DNA of 64,000 nucleotides from Aurelia coerulea (Eukaryota > Cnidaria > Scyphozoa > Semaeostomeae > Ulmaridae). How positions within the stretch are numbered: position 1 is the stretch's first letter; the number at the start of each line of letters is the position of its first letter. The notes under the pieces were generated by a model that was given only the letters and a program-made list of their open reading frames with translations, was not told the DNA's origin and ran no database searches. This document shows, one piece after another, positions 10,436 through 19,941 of the stretch. The DNA lies in the NCBI GenBank assembly GCA_039566865.1, contig CM076944.1, forward strand, positions 21,660,501 through 21,724,500, given 5' to 3'. Position numbers and translations under genes: made by a program.

Positions 10436-11544
10436 AACATACAGTTCAAATCCTTACTGGTTGCTGAAGCACGTGGAAATCATCCAATTTCACGGTGCTC
10501 AGCCAATCAAATCGCCTCTTTCTAACCACGTGGTATCAAATCAGTCGTTGGAAGGGAATTCTTGAGTACCCTCACGAAAATTGAAATGGCTACTAAGTTA
10601 CAATAATTACATGGAATTTTTTTTGAAAAATCGGTAGAAGGGATGCCCTTCTGCAGTTTATAGCGTGCGTGGACAAATATCTCATTTGGAGCCGAAATTG
10701 TATTCATTTTCCGGTCGACGAATATTGACGTTCGTTAAATCATTGATAAAATTCGCTACAAATAAGATATATAAAAGGATAAAAATCTCAGCGATTATGG
10801 ATATTGCCCTAAGAAATAACCCAAACACTTTCCCTTCTTTTACATATCAAAATCACAGGCGATTTTCAGCGATCTCTGTCAGAAATGTCATTTGGGCGTG
10901 AGCTTCTCACCGATTAAACCTCATACGTTGGCCCCAATAAGGCTTAGTTTGTATTATTGAGCTAAACGATTCACTTACCAATGACTCCAGCATCAATTTG
11001 ACTTCATTTTCAATTTAATGTCTCCAATTTTGTTCAAAAACATCCAATCTTGAGCAATTTCTGCAAATTTGTTTCGTTCCGTATTTCTCTGCAAGCGCAA
11101 GTAACTTGCTCGAATGTCGCAATCGCTAGGTTATTGTGATACAAAGTAAAGCGATTCGACACAGATGCACTCATGAACAGATTTGGCACGTCTGTCTTTC
11201 TCAAATCATTCAAATGGAAACAAAAGGGATAAAACACTTTTTGGCTGTTTGGGTCATTAATGAATAGATTTTACACAAAACAACAAACAAAGTGGTTTTT
11301 TGCGCTGCACATTTACAGCTTTGTTCCTTTTGTTTGATTGCATTGATTCAAGAATAGATTCGACAAAGCTGCTTTTAAAACTGTTTCTTGCTTTGTTGTT
11401 TTGTGTAAAATCTATTCATCAATGTACCAAATAGCCAAAAAGTGTTTTATCCCTTTTGTTTCCAGGCGATTTGATTGGCTGAGCACCGTGAAATTGGATG
11501 ATTTCCGCGTGCTTCAGCAACCAGTAAGGATTTAAACTGTATGT
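10436..11544. mobile_element. Foldback element, about 1.1 kb, 10-bp TSD
   Basis: The left arm at about 10436-10521 and the right arm at about 11464-11544 are near-perfect inverse complements; both contain the sequence TGCTGAAGCACG or its complement. The flanks TCCCATTAGC at 10426-10435 and 11545-11554 are identical. Termini read (A)ACATACAGTT. No ORF of note, so it is non-autonomous. A second palindrome is nested inside its right half. Confidence 0.75.
11215..11464. repeat. Nested foldback, arms of about 75 bp
   Basis: TGGAAACAAAAGGGATAAAA at 11215 is mirrored by its complement ending at 11464, with about 95 bp between the arms. It directly abuts the right arm of the surrounding foldback element. 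No target duplication could be recognised. Confidence 0.7.
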
Positions 11545-11683
11545 TCCCATTAGCTCACCACAGCTGAAGAGAAATTTCCAACCACCAAAGGTTGCCTCGT
11601 TTCGAATTAATCTCGTTTCGACGAGAATAGAAAAATCGGTGCCCCCATTGTTTATTTTCGTCTCAATTTTTGATGTGAAAGTC

Positions 11684-12224
11684 TAGACTTATGATATTTC
11701 GTCCCTTGTTTCCCTGCGTTCTTTGATTTGCAGATATCACTTGCTCAATAAAAGACTCATTTCATTACTCTTACAAAATGGGCCCCCTGTGTCAAAATGG
11801 CCTAAACTAGCGGGAGTTCTCGTACACTCAACAAAATCGCTTCAATTTCTGGTTTAAAGAGCTTCAACATTGAAAAGCAAACTTGTAGTACAAAGAATAA
11901 TGTTCTACGAACCTACTCATCGCAAAATACATACCTTTCAAGCAGTAATCTTCCTCTGTAGAAACAAAATAGATCTATCGCAGCTACGAGAACTCTTTCC
12001 CGAATCAACCGTTTTTGTACGCAATAAACAACAACAGTCTAAATAGCGCCTCCTTATTGGTTGAAAACTAAATTCTAGCAATTTGATTGGTCAATACGGA
12101 TCCACACTATATTGGCTTAAAGTGGCTACACTTTATAAGAGTAATGAAATGAATCCCTAATGAGCAAGTGATATCTGCAAATCAAAGAACGCAGGGAAAC
12201 AAGGGACGAAATGTCATAAGTCTA
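11684..12224. mobile_element. TAG...CTA element 2, 541 bp, 9-bp TSD, long TIRs
   Basis: Starts TAGACTTATGATATTTCG and ends CGAAATGTCATAAGTCTA; the inverted repeats extend about 95 bp. GTGAAAGTC flanks it at 11675-11683 and 12225-12233. No coding capacity. Confidence 0.85.
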
Positions 12225-12233
12225 GTGAAAGTC

Positions 12234-12361
12234 TAGCCTTACTACATAAGGACCCTCTAGTTACGCTCATCTAATTGAGTTGAATTGTTGTTGTTGTTGT
12301 CGAAGCGCCATCATCAAGTCAAAGAGCACAGGGAAACGAGAGACTCATCGTCATAAGTCTA
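12234..12361. mobile_element. TAG...CTA element 3, 128 bp, sharing a TSD with element 2
   Basis: Starts TAGCCTTACTACATAAGG and ends CGTCATAAGTCTA. GTGAAAGTC precedes it at 12225-12233 and follows it at 12362-12370, so the copy between elements 2 and 3 is shared. Its left end matches the inverse of the right end of element 1, and its right end matches element 2. A TTG repeat lies inside. Confidence 0.75.
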
Positions 12362-12379
12362 GTGAAAGTCCATAAGTCC

Positions 12380-12950
12380 TAGACTGATGATATGGTCGTA
12401 GTTATCGCTATTGAAATACTGCCGGACGCTCCTAACTACGACTCATAATCAAACGCCATTATTTTGAAATGTCTATGACTGCCTCGTTTCGATAAGGAGC
12501 TAGGCAGAAAAGCACAAACATTTGTAGTTTTCAAATGAAACACATTGATTTGAAAACCTCACAATAAATCAGTTAATGCTTAGCGAAAGCAGCAAAACAG
12601 TACCCACGTTCAAGATTTGACATTGTCGCCAACTGTTTTCATGGTATTCTTGTTCGTAAGACTTTGTTCTGTTCGGCCAAGCTCCTTGAAACTCTGCTTT
12701 GAGCTTCGAGTTTCCGTTGGTCAACATCAATCAATCAATCGAATTTGCAGAATTCTAATGGCGTTGTATTTTGTTGTATACTTTGTACATGACCGTGTAT
12801 AGCAGCCTCGTTCCAAAGGGCGTTCAAAAGTGAAAAAAGTCAGTCCAAAAATATTGCCGTAATAATATGAGTCCCAGTATGAGCGGTCTCGGTCTGGTGT
12901 AATAGTCTCGTTTTGAATAGCGATTACTGGGACTCATTGTAATCAGTCTA
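12380..12950. mobile_element. TAG...CTA element 4, 571 bp, 9-bp TSD
   Basis: Starts TAGACTGATGATATGGTCG and ends TTGTAATCAGTCTA. CATAAGTCC at 12371-12379 is repeated exactly at 12951-12959. It is the sister of element 5; the two are alike throughout. The small ORFs inside are not conserved in length between the copies. Confidence 0.85.
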
Positions 12951-13053
12951 CATAAGTCCCAGTTTGAGCAAAAAAATATCTTGTTGTTGTTGTTGTCATT
13001 GCTGTTGTTGTTGCGATAACTGGGACTATTTTTCGTGAGTCTTAACAGTAAAG

Positions 13054-13828
13054 TAGACTGACGATATGGTCGTAGTTATCGCTATTGAAATACTGCCGGA
13101 CGCTCCTAACTACGACTCATAATCAAACGCCATTATTTTGAAATGACTATGACTGCCTCGTTTCGAAAAGGGCCTAGGCAGAAAAGCACGAACATCTGTA
13201 GTTTTCAAATGAAACACGTTGATTTGAAAACTTCACAATATATCAGTTAATGCTTAGCGAAAGCAGCAAAATAGTACCTACGTACAAGATTTGATATTGT
13301 CGCCAACTGTTTTCATGGTATTCTTGTTCGTAAGACTTTGTTCTGTCCGGCCAAGCTCCTTGAAACTCTGCTTTGAGCTTCGAGTTTCCGTTGGTCAACA
13401 TCAATCAAATCGAATTTGCAGAAATTCTAATGGCGTTGTATTTGTTGTATACTTTTATACTTTGTACAAGACTGTGTATAGCAGCCTCGTTCCGAAGGGG
13501 GTTCAAAAGTGAAAAAGTCAGTCCATAAATATTGCCGTAATAATATGAGTCCCAGTATGAGCGATCTCGGTCTGGTGTAATAGCCTCGTTTTGAATAGCG
13601 ATTACTGGGACTCAAATTTCAAAAGCTTGAACGACATGACCAGTCAGCTCGAAAGACTACTCTGCCCTCTGCCACAACGTCAATATTTGCGAGTAGACAG
13701 ACTTCGATTTATCGCCTCAACATCAAGAATTTTGAACATCATCGCTCTTGTGCTTTGGATCCCTGTGGAGTTGTTGCGCATGTGCAATGCAAATTTCTCC
13801 CTTGTTGGGACTCATTGTAATCAGTCTA
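13054..13828. mobile_element. TAG...CTA element 5, 775 bp, 9-bp TSD, with an internal insert
   Basis: Starts TAGACTGACGATATGGTCG and ends TTGTAATCAGTCTA. ACAGTAAAG at 13045-13053 recurs exactly at 13829-13837. Relative to element 4 it has about 200 extra bp at 13615-13814, flanked by the 9-bp repeat TGGGACTCA. Confidence 0.85.
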
Positions 13829-14063
13829 ACAGTAAAGTTGGAGTCTCAAAGTATTGCAGTTTGCGGCCAAAATGGTGTGTGACTGTTTTTTCGCCAGGAA
13901 CCCATTCCGTCTGTGTCTGCACAAGCCACCAGAGCATCCAGCTTCAACAAGATGTGCATGATTCATCGATGCATCAGCACGAGTTAAGGATTATCTCGAG
14001 ACGGCTTTAGAGTCAGTTCAATTCAAGAAGATCATCTTGCATTTCAGCAGTGGCATGGGACAG

Positions 14064-14101
14064 ACATACATACATACATACATACATACATACATACATA
14101 C
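14064..14101. repeat. (ACAT)n microsatellite
   Basis: Perfect ACAT repeats. The CR1-like elements elsewhere in this window end in the same tetranucleotide, so it may mark a lost retrotransposon tail. Confidence 0.9.
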
Positions 14102-15564
14102 AAATCAATGGTAGTTTAGCGGGACTTCGTTGTGAGGACACTTTACCGGGACTGACTCTAAATAGCTTCTCTTTGGTGAATTCATAGAATATTTGGCCTA
14201 GTGATACCTTACATTCAAGGAATAACTTGATGCCAGTTATATTTTCCTTTTTATGAGCAAACATTTCCCGTCCCGCAAAGTTGCCAAATGTCAAGCTTTA
14301 CGAAAATGTCCGGTAAGACTGCAAAACTAAATATTCATCGGTAAACTGTGTAAAGTTACTAATTGTTCACAAAAACATTTCTTTCTTCCTGAAATCAAAC
14401 TGTGACACTCTAGAAAATACTGTATGTTCTAGAAAGGTTGTATTATGATTTTGCAAAATGTCCCGCTATGTCAGGTGTGTATCCTTGCAGGTACCTCCAA
14501 GTGACCAAAAACGAATATGTGTAAATTTTTGGGCGAGTTCGATTCCTGTCTGGTGGTGCGGTATTCTTACATTCTCGCGTGGAATGAAGATAATTATCTG
14601 AATCAATGCCATTTAGCCCTTCACTGTCCAAGAGATAGCATATGTGTGAAAGTTACCTTACAAGTATGCGTATTTTAATAAGAAACTGCCCACGAGAAAC
14701 TCAGCTCTCAGATCGCCAAAGGATTAAGAGACTCCAGTTCTGGGAGAAGATAAGTTAAGAAACTACTTACTTTGATAATGGAAATCCTTGATATAATTTT
14801 ACTTTCACTTGTTTCCTGTATCATGTTACTGGTAAGGTACTTGAGTAATGTGTAAACATTGGAAAGACTTAGAAACAATTTTTTTGAAATGTTCACGAGG
14901 GCACAAGTGTGGCACAAGTAGTGAACATGAAGATTGTTATGAAACCTCTAAGAAATTCGTAAGAAACTCTGAGTACTCAAAATCTGATGATTTTAAGAAA
15001 GTTTCAGAACTGGCGCAAATTTTTAGTTTCTTATAAAAAAATACTTGTAGCTATCCTAATACTCAACTGTTATGCGTGAAACTCCATAGGTGACCTTTTC
15101 ATCAAATTTTTAATAATATCGGTTCTTTTCTCGGATAGACGCATTTTAATATTCCTTGAAACAGCTGTAGGTTCTTGATTATTTATATAAGACATTTGCT
15201 ATACATCTCATATACTTTCTAATTACAATACAACATAACACAACACAACACAACACAACAGGGACGACACCATAACATGGGGAACATAAAACAATGACAT
15301 GAGCAATGTTGAACTACATACCAATAGATACTACCAGCTAAATGGATACTGAGGGTTGTGTAGTGATGCATCAAAATAATGCAGCAAGCGCAACACTTTT
15401 ATGTTATATAGTGGATCTAATTTGAAAAAGAAAATTTACAAAGAGAAAGAACTTGGTGCGACAAAAGGAACATCAAGGGGCTTGGTGATTGCATGTCATG
15501 TAACTAAAGTTTCCACAAAACTTAATCAAAGCGACCGGTTTTTTTTTTTGACGAAATGTAGAGT
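14102..15564. repeat. Non-coding segment holding a diverged copy of the 1.1-kb array unit
   Basis: From about 14455 to 15045 the order of motifs follows the array at 18.2-33.3 kb: TGTCCCGCTATG..GGTGTGTATCCTTGC, then AAGAAACTC..C.CAGATCGCC, then ACTCCAGTTCTGGGA, and finally TTTCAGAACTGGCGCAAAT. A CACAA microsatellite is at 15229-15260. No gene was seen. Confidence 0.55.
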
Positions 15565-15753
15565 CAATAGACCTTTGCAGTTCTGAAAATGAATCTGAAT
15601 CGAACGATGTTTTGATACATTTTGTAAAATTTTCGAATGTTCCCAACAGTGATAGAAGCGCGAACGCCACCCAATCGAACCTCTCCTACGAACATTTACA
15701 AAAACTTGTCTCTCAATCCAGGTTCTTTTGTAGAATAGCTTAAAGGTCTATTG
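15565..15753. repeat. 189-bp repeat with CAATAGACCTTT inverted ends
   Basis: Begins CAATAGACCTTTGC and ends TAAAGGTCTATTG. A related 170-bp copy is at 36743-36912; both contain CATTTTGTAAAAT at a similar place. No target duplication was found. Confidence 0.55.
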
Positions 15754-15859
15754 GAGTTTATTTCAGCTCAAGTCGTTTGAAAGGTGTTCATCATCACGGG
15801 ATAAAGGATGCGTTACAGCAAACTTGAACAAATTTTAGCAAAAGTCAACAGTTCAAGCG

Positions 15860-15938
15860 AGACGATCTTGTCGTTGAGCCTCAAAAGAAGGGCACAGAAG
15901 CAAAAGGTGCTCCGTATCCTCAATGCCACATACGGTAT
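15860..15938 (-). pseudogene. Non-LTR retrotransposon C-terminal fragment
   Basis: The minus strand reads CGIEDTEHLLLLCPSF followed by EAQRQD, the Cys-His knuckle found after the RT domain in CR1-like ORF2 proteins. The same motif occurs in better shape at 51591-52449. The frame then hits stops; only the fragment remains. Confidence 0.65.
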
Positions 15939-15954
15939 ATATATTTACAATTAG

Positions 15955-16639
15955 AGAATTAAAGAGATAGTTAAATTCCGTTTACAAGAATTAAAAAACT
16001 GGCTTTTGAATTGCAACTATCACAACTCCTTAATTGATAAAGCATTCCACAAAGCAAAATTACAAGGTCCTGCACCGAATAAAACAAGAGATGTTATACC
16101 ACTTGTTACGGCATTTTACCCAAGTTTAAATCATAGCCATGTTATCGATACTATTTCAAACCTTTTTAAAGGCATTCAAGACAACGAACGCGAAACTTAC
16201 ATCCATCCCCTTTGTGAGACAAGAACCTGGAATTAAATTATGCAATAAAGCACAATGCAAATTATGCCGTTTATATCTACAACCAGTGAAGAATTTCAAA
16301 ACTACAAATGGAACAATGTGGGACATCAAATCAGAAATTACCTCCAATAGCAAAAACATCATATATTTTCTCTCGTGTAATTTATGTGATGGTCAAATGG
16401 ACTACATCAGCCAGACAACGAATTTACGTCAAAGAATGAACAATCACATATCTGAGTCAAGAAGCGGAGTTTCTTCTTGCAATTTTCAAAAACATGTACA
16501 TAACTGCGGAAAATCTATTAAAAGCCTTAAAGAACCTTTCTTCAAAATTTACGCATTTATGAAACTTAAGGACAATAAATCACGCTTAGAATACGAAAGC
16601 AAACTTTTTAACAGAGGACACGCTATATTGAACCAATAA
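15955..16639 (+). pseudogene. Penelope-like element, 3' part with GIY-YIG endonuclease
   Basis: Two overlapping frames form one decayed protein. The first has LKNWLLNCNYHNSLIDKAFH and KLQGPAPNKT, typical of the RT thumb/linker in Penelope-like elements. After a frameshift near 16190 it continues with a Cys cluster (CNKAQCKLCRLY) and a GIY-YIG domain: IIYFLSCNLC then DYISQTTNLRQRMNNH (usual form YIG.T.NL..R...H). The Gly of YIG is Ser here. The element is 5' truncated, and it is followed by an AAT microsatellite and a hammerhead-like motif, as expected for this class. Confidence 0.8.
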
Positions 16640-16641
16640 TA

Positions 16642-16642
<1 letters not shown>

Positions 16643-16676
<34 letters not shown>
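16643..16676. repeat. (AAT)n microsatellite
   Basis: Uninterrupted AAT repeats directly after the Penelope-like stop codon. Confidence 0.9.
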
Positions 16677-16677
<1 letters not shown>

Positions 16678-16681
16678 TTAA

Positions 16682-16740
16682 CCGGCTGTCCGGAGTTGTA
16701 AAGTAAACTGATGAAGATTTTAATCGAAATGTTTTTGACA
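16682..16740 (+). ncRNA. Hammerhead-ribozyme-like motif of the Penelope-like element
   Basis: The core CTGATGA (16708-16714) is followed by A, a 4-bp helix GATT/AATC with a TT loop, and GAAA (16726-16729). This is the conserved CUGAUGA-stem II-GAAA layout reported for Penelope-like elements. A CCGG-CTGT-CCGG hairpin lies just upstream. I could not place a convincing stem I/III or cleavage triplet, so activity is doubtful. Confidence 0.45.
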
Positions 16741-16809
16741 AATAACAGTGTGTTTTTTCATATATTTTATTTTCTGTTGTTTTTTGATGGTGCTTTTAGT
16801 TCAATTTGA

Positions 16810-16826
16810 TAATAATAATAATAATG

Positions 16827-16861
<35 letters not shown>
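16810..16861. repeat. (AAT)n microsatellite at the 3' end of the RLE-type element
   Basis: AAT repeats with one TGA interruption; on the minus strand this is the 3' tail of the retrotransposon whose ORF ends at 17053. Confidence 0.85.
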
Positions 16862-16862
<1 letters not shown>

Positions 16863-17927
16863 TCGTGTTTGCCCTAGTGTCCGAGCTGACAGCTCAGTTA
16901 ACATAATACTTATGTTTACTAGGCATACGTTATCCACTACATTCATAATCAGTTCATACGGTGTAAGACACAAGATTTAGAAGTCATTCAGTATGAATAT
17001 TGTAATATAGAACTTTAGTGTATCTGATCATAACAAGGACCGAAAAAAAAATTCAACTGAATAACTTCTTCACCCTGTGTCTCCATATATAGTTGGCCAT
17101 TATTAAATTTGATACTGAGCACCACTGTAATGTGTTCTTTACAATTAACTTATCTACTGACAATGATCTCATAACAGTCCAAACATCCTTTTTGATACAA
17201 CCAAGTGAGCCAAAGCAAAGCACTTTCAGATCTACATCCCAACCTAACAACTGTAGTAGACTGCACAGCGGCTGATACCGTTCCTGTTTGGTGTTTAGTG
17301 CTTGTTCAAAATACAGATCGTAGCAGACAGTCACCTCTAAGATAATGCATTTACGTGACTGATTGTCAATGACAAGGATATCAGGTTTACGATGCGTAAT
17401 CCTCCGTAGTTCATCACCATAGTCTGTCATTATTGATTCTGCAAGTTTGTTTGCATGAAACTGGAAACCACTTAAACTTCCTGATATCACCTCAAATATT
17501 TTGTCAGCAATGCGATTGTGACGTCTACTATAAAAGTTGTGAAACTCTCTACAGCCATTCATCAGATGTGCGACACTTTCCGTATGCTGATGGCAAAAGG
17601 GGCAAGAAGGGTCATTATGACGATTCCATATATGCTTTGTGAAGTTTGTTGGAAGTAGACTCAAACGTGCTTTTATTGCAAACTTCACGAGTAAATCACT
17701 TACTTTCCAGTTGTAAAAGATTGAATGGGAGGATTTCAACTGAACATCAATCATACAGAGAAAGGGGCCTTGAATTGACAATCGATTTGCTTTTTGCACA
17801 TCTCGATTAACTGTCTGTTTGAATAGCAACTTTTGGAGTGGAGCACCTTCATCAAAAAAATTCACCATTAATAATCACTCCAGCCTTCCCTTGCCTGAAC
17901 TCAATGGAAACGTCTAGCTTTCCATTG
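16862..17927 (-). pseudogene. RLE-type (R2/NeSL-like) non-LTR retrotransposon, 5'-truncated 3' end
   Basis: The 271-residue ORF (17868-17053) has a CCHC motif CPFCHQHTESVAHLMNGC, then HRKPDILVID and ILEVTVCYD, i.e. the PD...E-V layout of the restriction-like endonuclease at the C terminus of R2/NeSL/R4-type proteins. The RT domain is absent. Upstream, a run of seven T shifts the frame; before it the other frame reads LDVSIEFRQGKAGVIINGEF, so coding sequence extends to about 17927, where an AAT microsatellite starts. The piece thus lies between two AAT tracts. Clade assignment within RLE elements is uncertain. Confidence 0.75.
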
Positions 17928-17928
17928 A

Positions 17929-18011
<83 letters not shown>
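17928..18011. repeat. (AAT)n microsatellite, about 80 bp
   Basis: Nearly perfect AAT repeats; the poly-Ile ORFs on both strands are artefacts of this tract. Confidence 0.95.
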
Positions 18012-18014
<3 letters not shown>

Positions 18015-18188
18015 CCGTGGATAACGCAAATTGTCAAAAACTTTCTAAGAAACAAGAGTCGTGCTTATAAAAGCTTCGTGAGGAATGGTCAACCGGAAGA
18101 CAAGCCTGAGGGGATACAAAATATGATATCTGAAGGTTCAAGAATGATTGAGGATGCAAAACGGACAAATTTTCTTAAGGTTCGGTCA
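18012..18188 (+). pseudogene. APE-type non-LTR ORF2 fragment (linker between EN and RT)
   Basis: Reads PWITQIVKNFLRNKSRAYKS then IEDAKRTNFLK, the region just before the RT domain in CR1/L2-like proteins (compare FPWITTEIRKLINKRF in the element at 37.5-42.2 kb). It starts at the AAT tract and ends where the tandem array begins. Confidence 0.65.
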
Positions 18189-19941
18189 TAACGGAAATGT
18201 TTTTTCGGAAATGGAAATGCAGCCAGCTAAGGGCTAAAAAAATCAGTGAGCCAGCCAATTAAAGGCTAAACATATAGAAGAAGAGGCGATGTGACTAAAG
18301 TGGACATTTATTGTACATTAACAGAGCCATTATTTATTGAACTTTAGATATTGCTAATTAATGAAAGACTGGTGGTTTTATATTACGCTAACGCAGGAGT
18401 GGCCATCCTTGTGGCAACGCAATTTTCCATTGCAACAGTTATAATTAATGTGTGTAGATCGACACTTGCACGCATTCATTTTTAAACACAGCTTATAAGA
18501 AACTCAGCCTCAGATAGCAGAAAAATTAACAAACTCAGTATTGGGAAAAATAGCTTGAAAAACTAGTTGTTTCGTTGTAGGAAATCCTTAACATATTCTG
18601 TATCTGAGTAATGAATAAACATCCGAAAGATTTCAGAATTCTGCACAAAACCTTAATTTAAAATGTTCACGCAGGTACAGGAAATAAACATGACCATTGT
18701 AATGCAAACTTAGAAACTCGGCAAAACTCTAAACACTGTGAATCTGGTATTCTAAAAAAAACTCAGCACTGGAGTAAATTCTTGTTGGGAATATGTTCTT
18801 TCCTTTCCTTCTCGTTGATTTTTTCTGTCATAAAGGAAACGTTTTGACTTTTTAAGTCAAATCCCTCTCGCTTGTTATCGCATTCAAGCTTGAAATGTCA
18901 AAGCTCCTTTTCAGAAAGATACATTTGTTCGTAACGTTGTCTTCTTCAATCTATAGTCTTTTTCGTTAGAACGTGCGAAGACGAAACTTGTCGAATTGCA
19001 AGAAGATTGCACTCTGTTAGAGCAAAAATTGATGTAAAGAAAGATAATTTTCTTCCCCTCTTGCTTGCTTTGCCTTCTTTTCTGTTGAATATGGCAATTC
19101 AATAAAAGCTCGATCGATCTTGAAAACGTTGTTAAAATTGAGTTGACCGGCTTTGCTAGCACATGGTAGGATATCATTGAAAATAGAGTATTTCAGAACT
19201 ATAATGTCAATATATACCAGCTGTTGTAGTAAATTTTATTCCAATACAATGCTCTTGTATCATGTCCCGTTATTGTAGGTGTGTATCCTTGCATGTCCTT
19301 CTAAGTTACCAAAACAACATGTGTAAGAAGGACAATGGGAAGCCGTTGCCAGCAAGATAGAGCTTTTGGAGAAAGTATGCAGCTAGCTAATTGCTAAGCA
19401 AATCAGTTAGCCAGCCAATTAAAGGCCAAACATATAGGAGAAGAGGCGATGTGACTAAAGTGGACATTTATTGTACACTAACAGAGCCATAAATTTTTGA
19501 ACTTTCGATATTGATAATTAATGAATGACTGGTGATTTTATATTACGCGAACGGCAGGAGTGGCCGTCCTTGTGACAACGCAATTTTCCTTTGCAACAGT
19601 TATAATTAATGTGCGTAGATCGTCACTTGCTCGTGTTTATTTCTAAACACAACTTATAAGAAACTCAGCCTCAGGTAGCAGAAAAATTAACAAACTCAGT
19701 ATTGGGAAATATAGCATAAGAAACTAGTTGTTTTGTTGCAGGAAATCCTTAACATATTACGAATCTGGGTAATGCATAATCATCTGGAAGTCTTATGAAT
19801 CCTGCAGAAAACCTTAATTTAGAATGTTTGCGAAGGTACAGAAAATAAACCCGTAGATTGTAATGCAAATTTACAAACTCGGCAAAGCTCTGTACACTGA
19901 GAATCTGATTTTCTCAAAAAAACTCAGCACTGGAGTAAATT

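Noticed and set aside
12287..13015. TTG repeats as a coding poly-Gln tract
   Set aside because: They lie within or between non-coding TIR elements and have no open frame around them.
13591..14010. 139-codon plus-strand ORF
   Set aside because: It spans the end of a non-coding TIR element and its target duplication; no conserved motif.
14526..14560. GAGTTCGATTCCTG, resembling a tRNA T-arm
   Set aside because: No acceptor stem, D-arm or anticodon arm at suitable distance.
17838..18191. Poly-isoleucine ORFs on both strands
   Set aside because: They are translations of the AAT microsatellite; only the part after it is a retrotransposon fragment.
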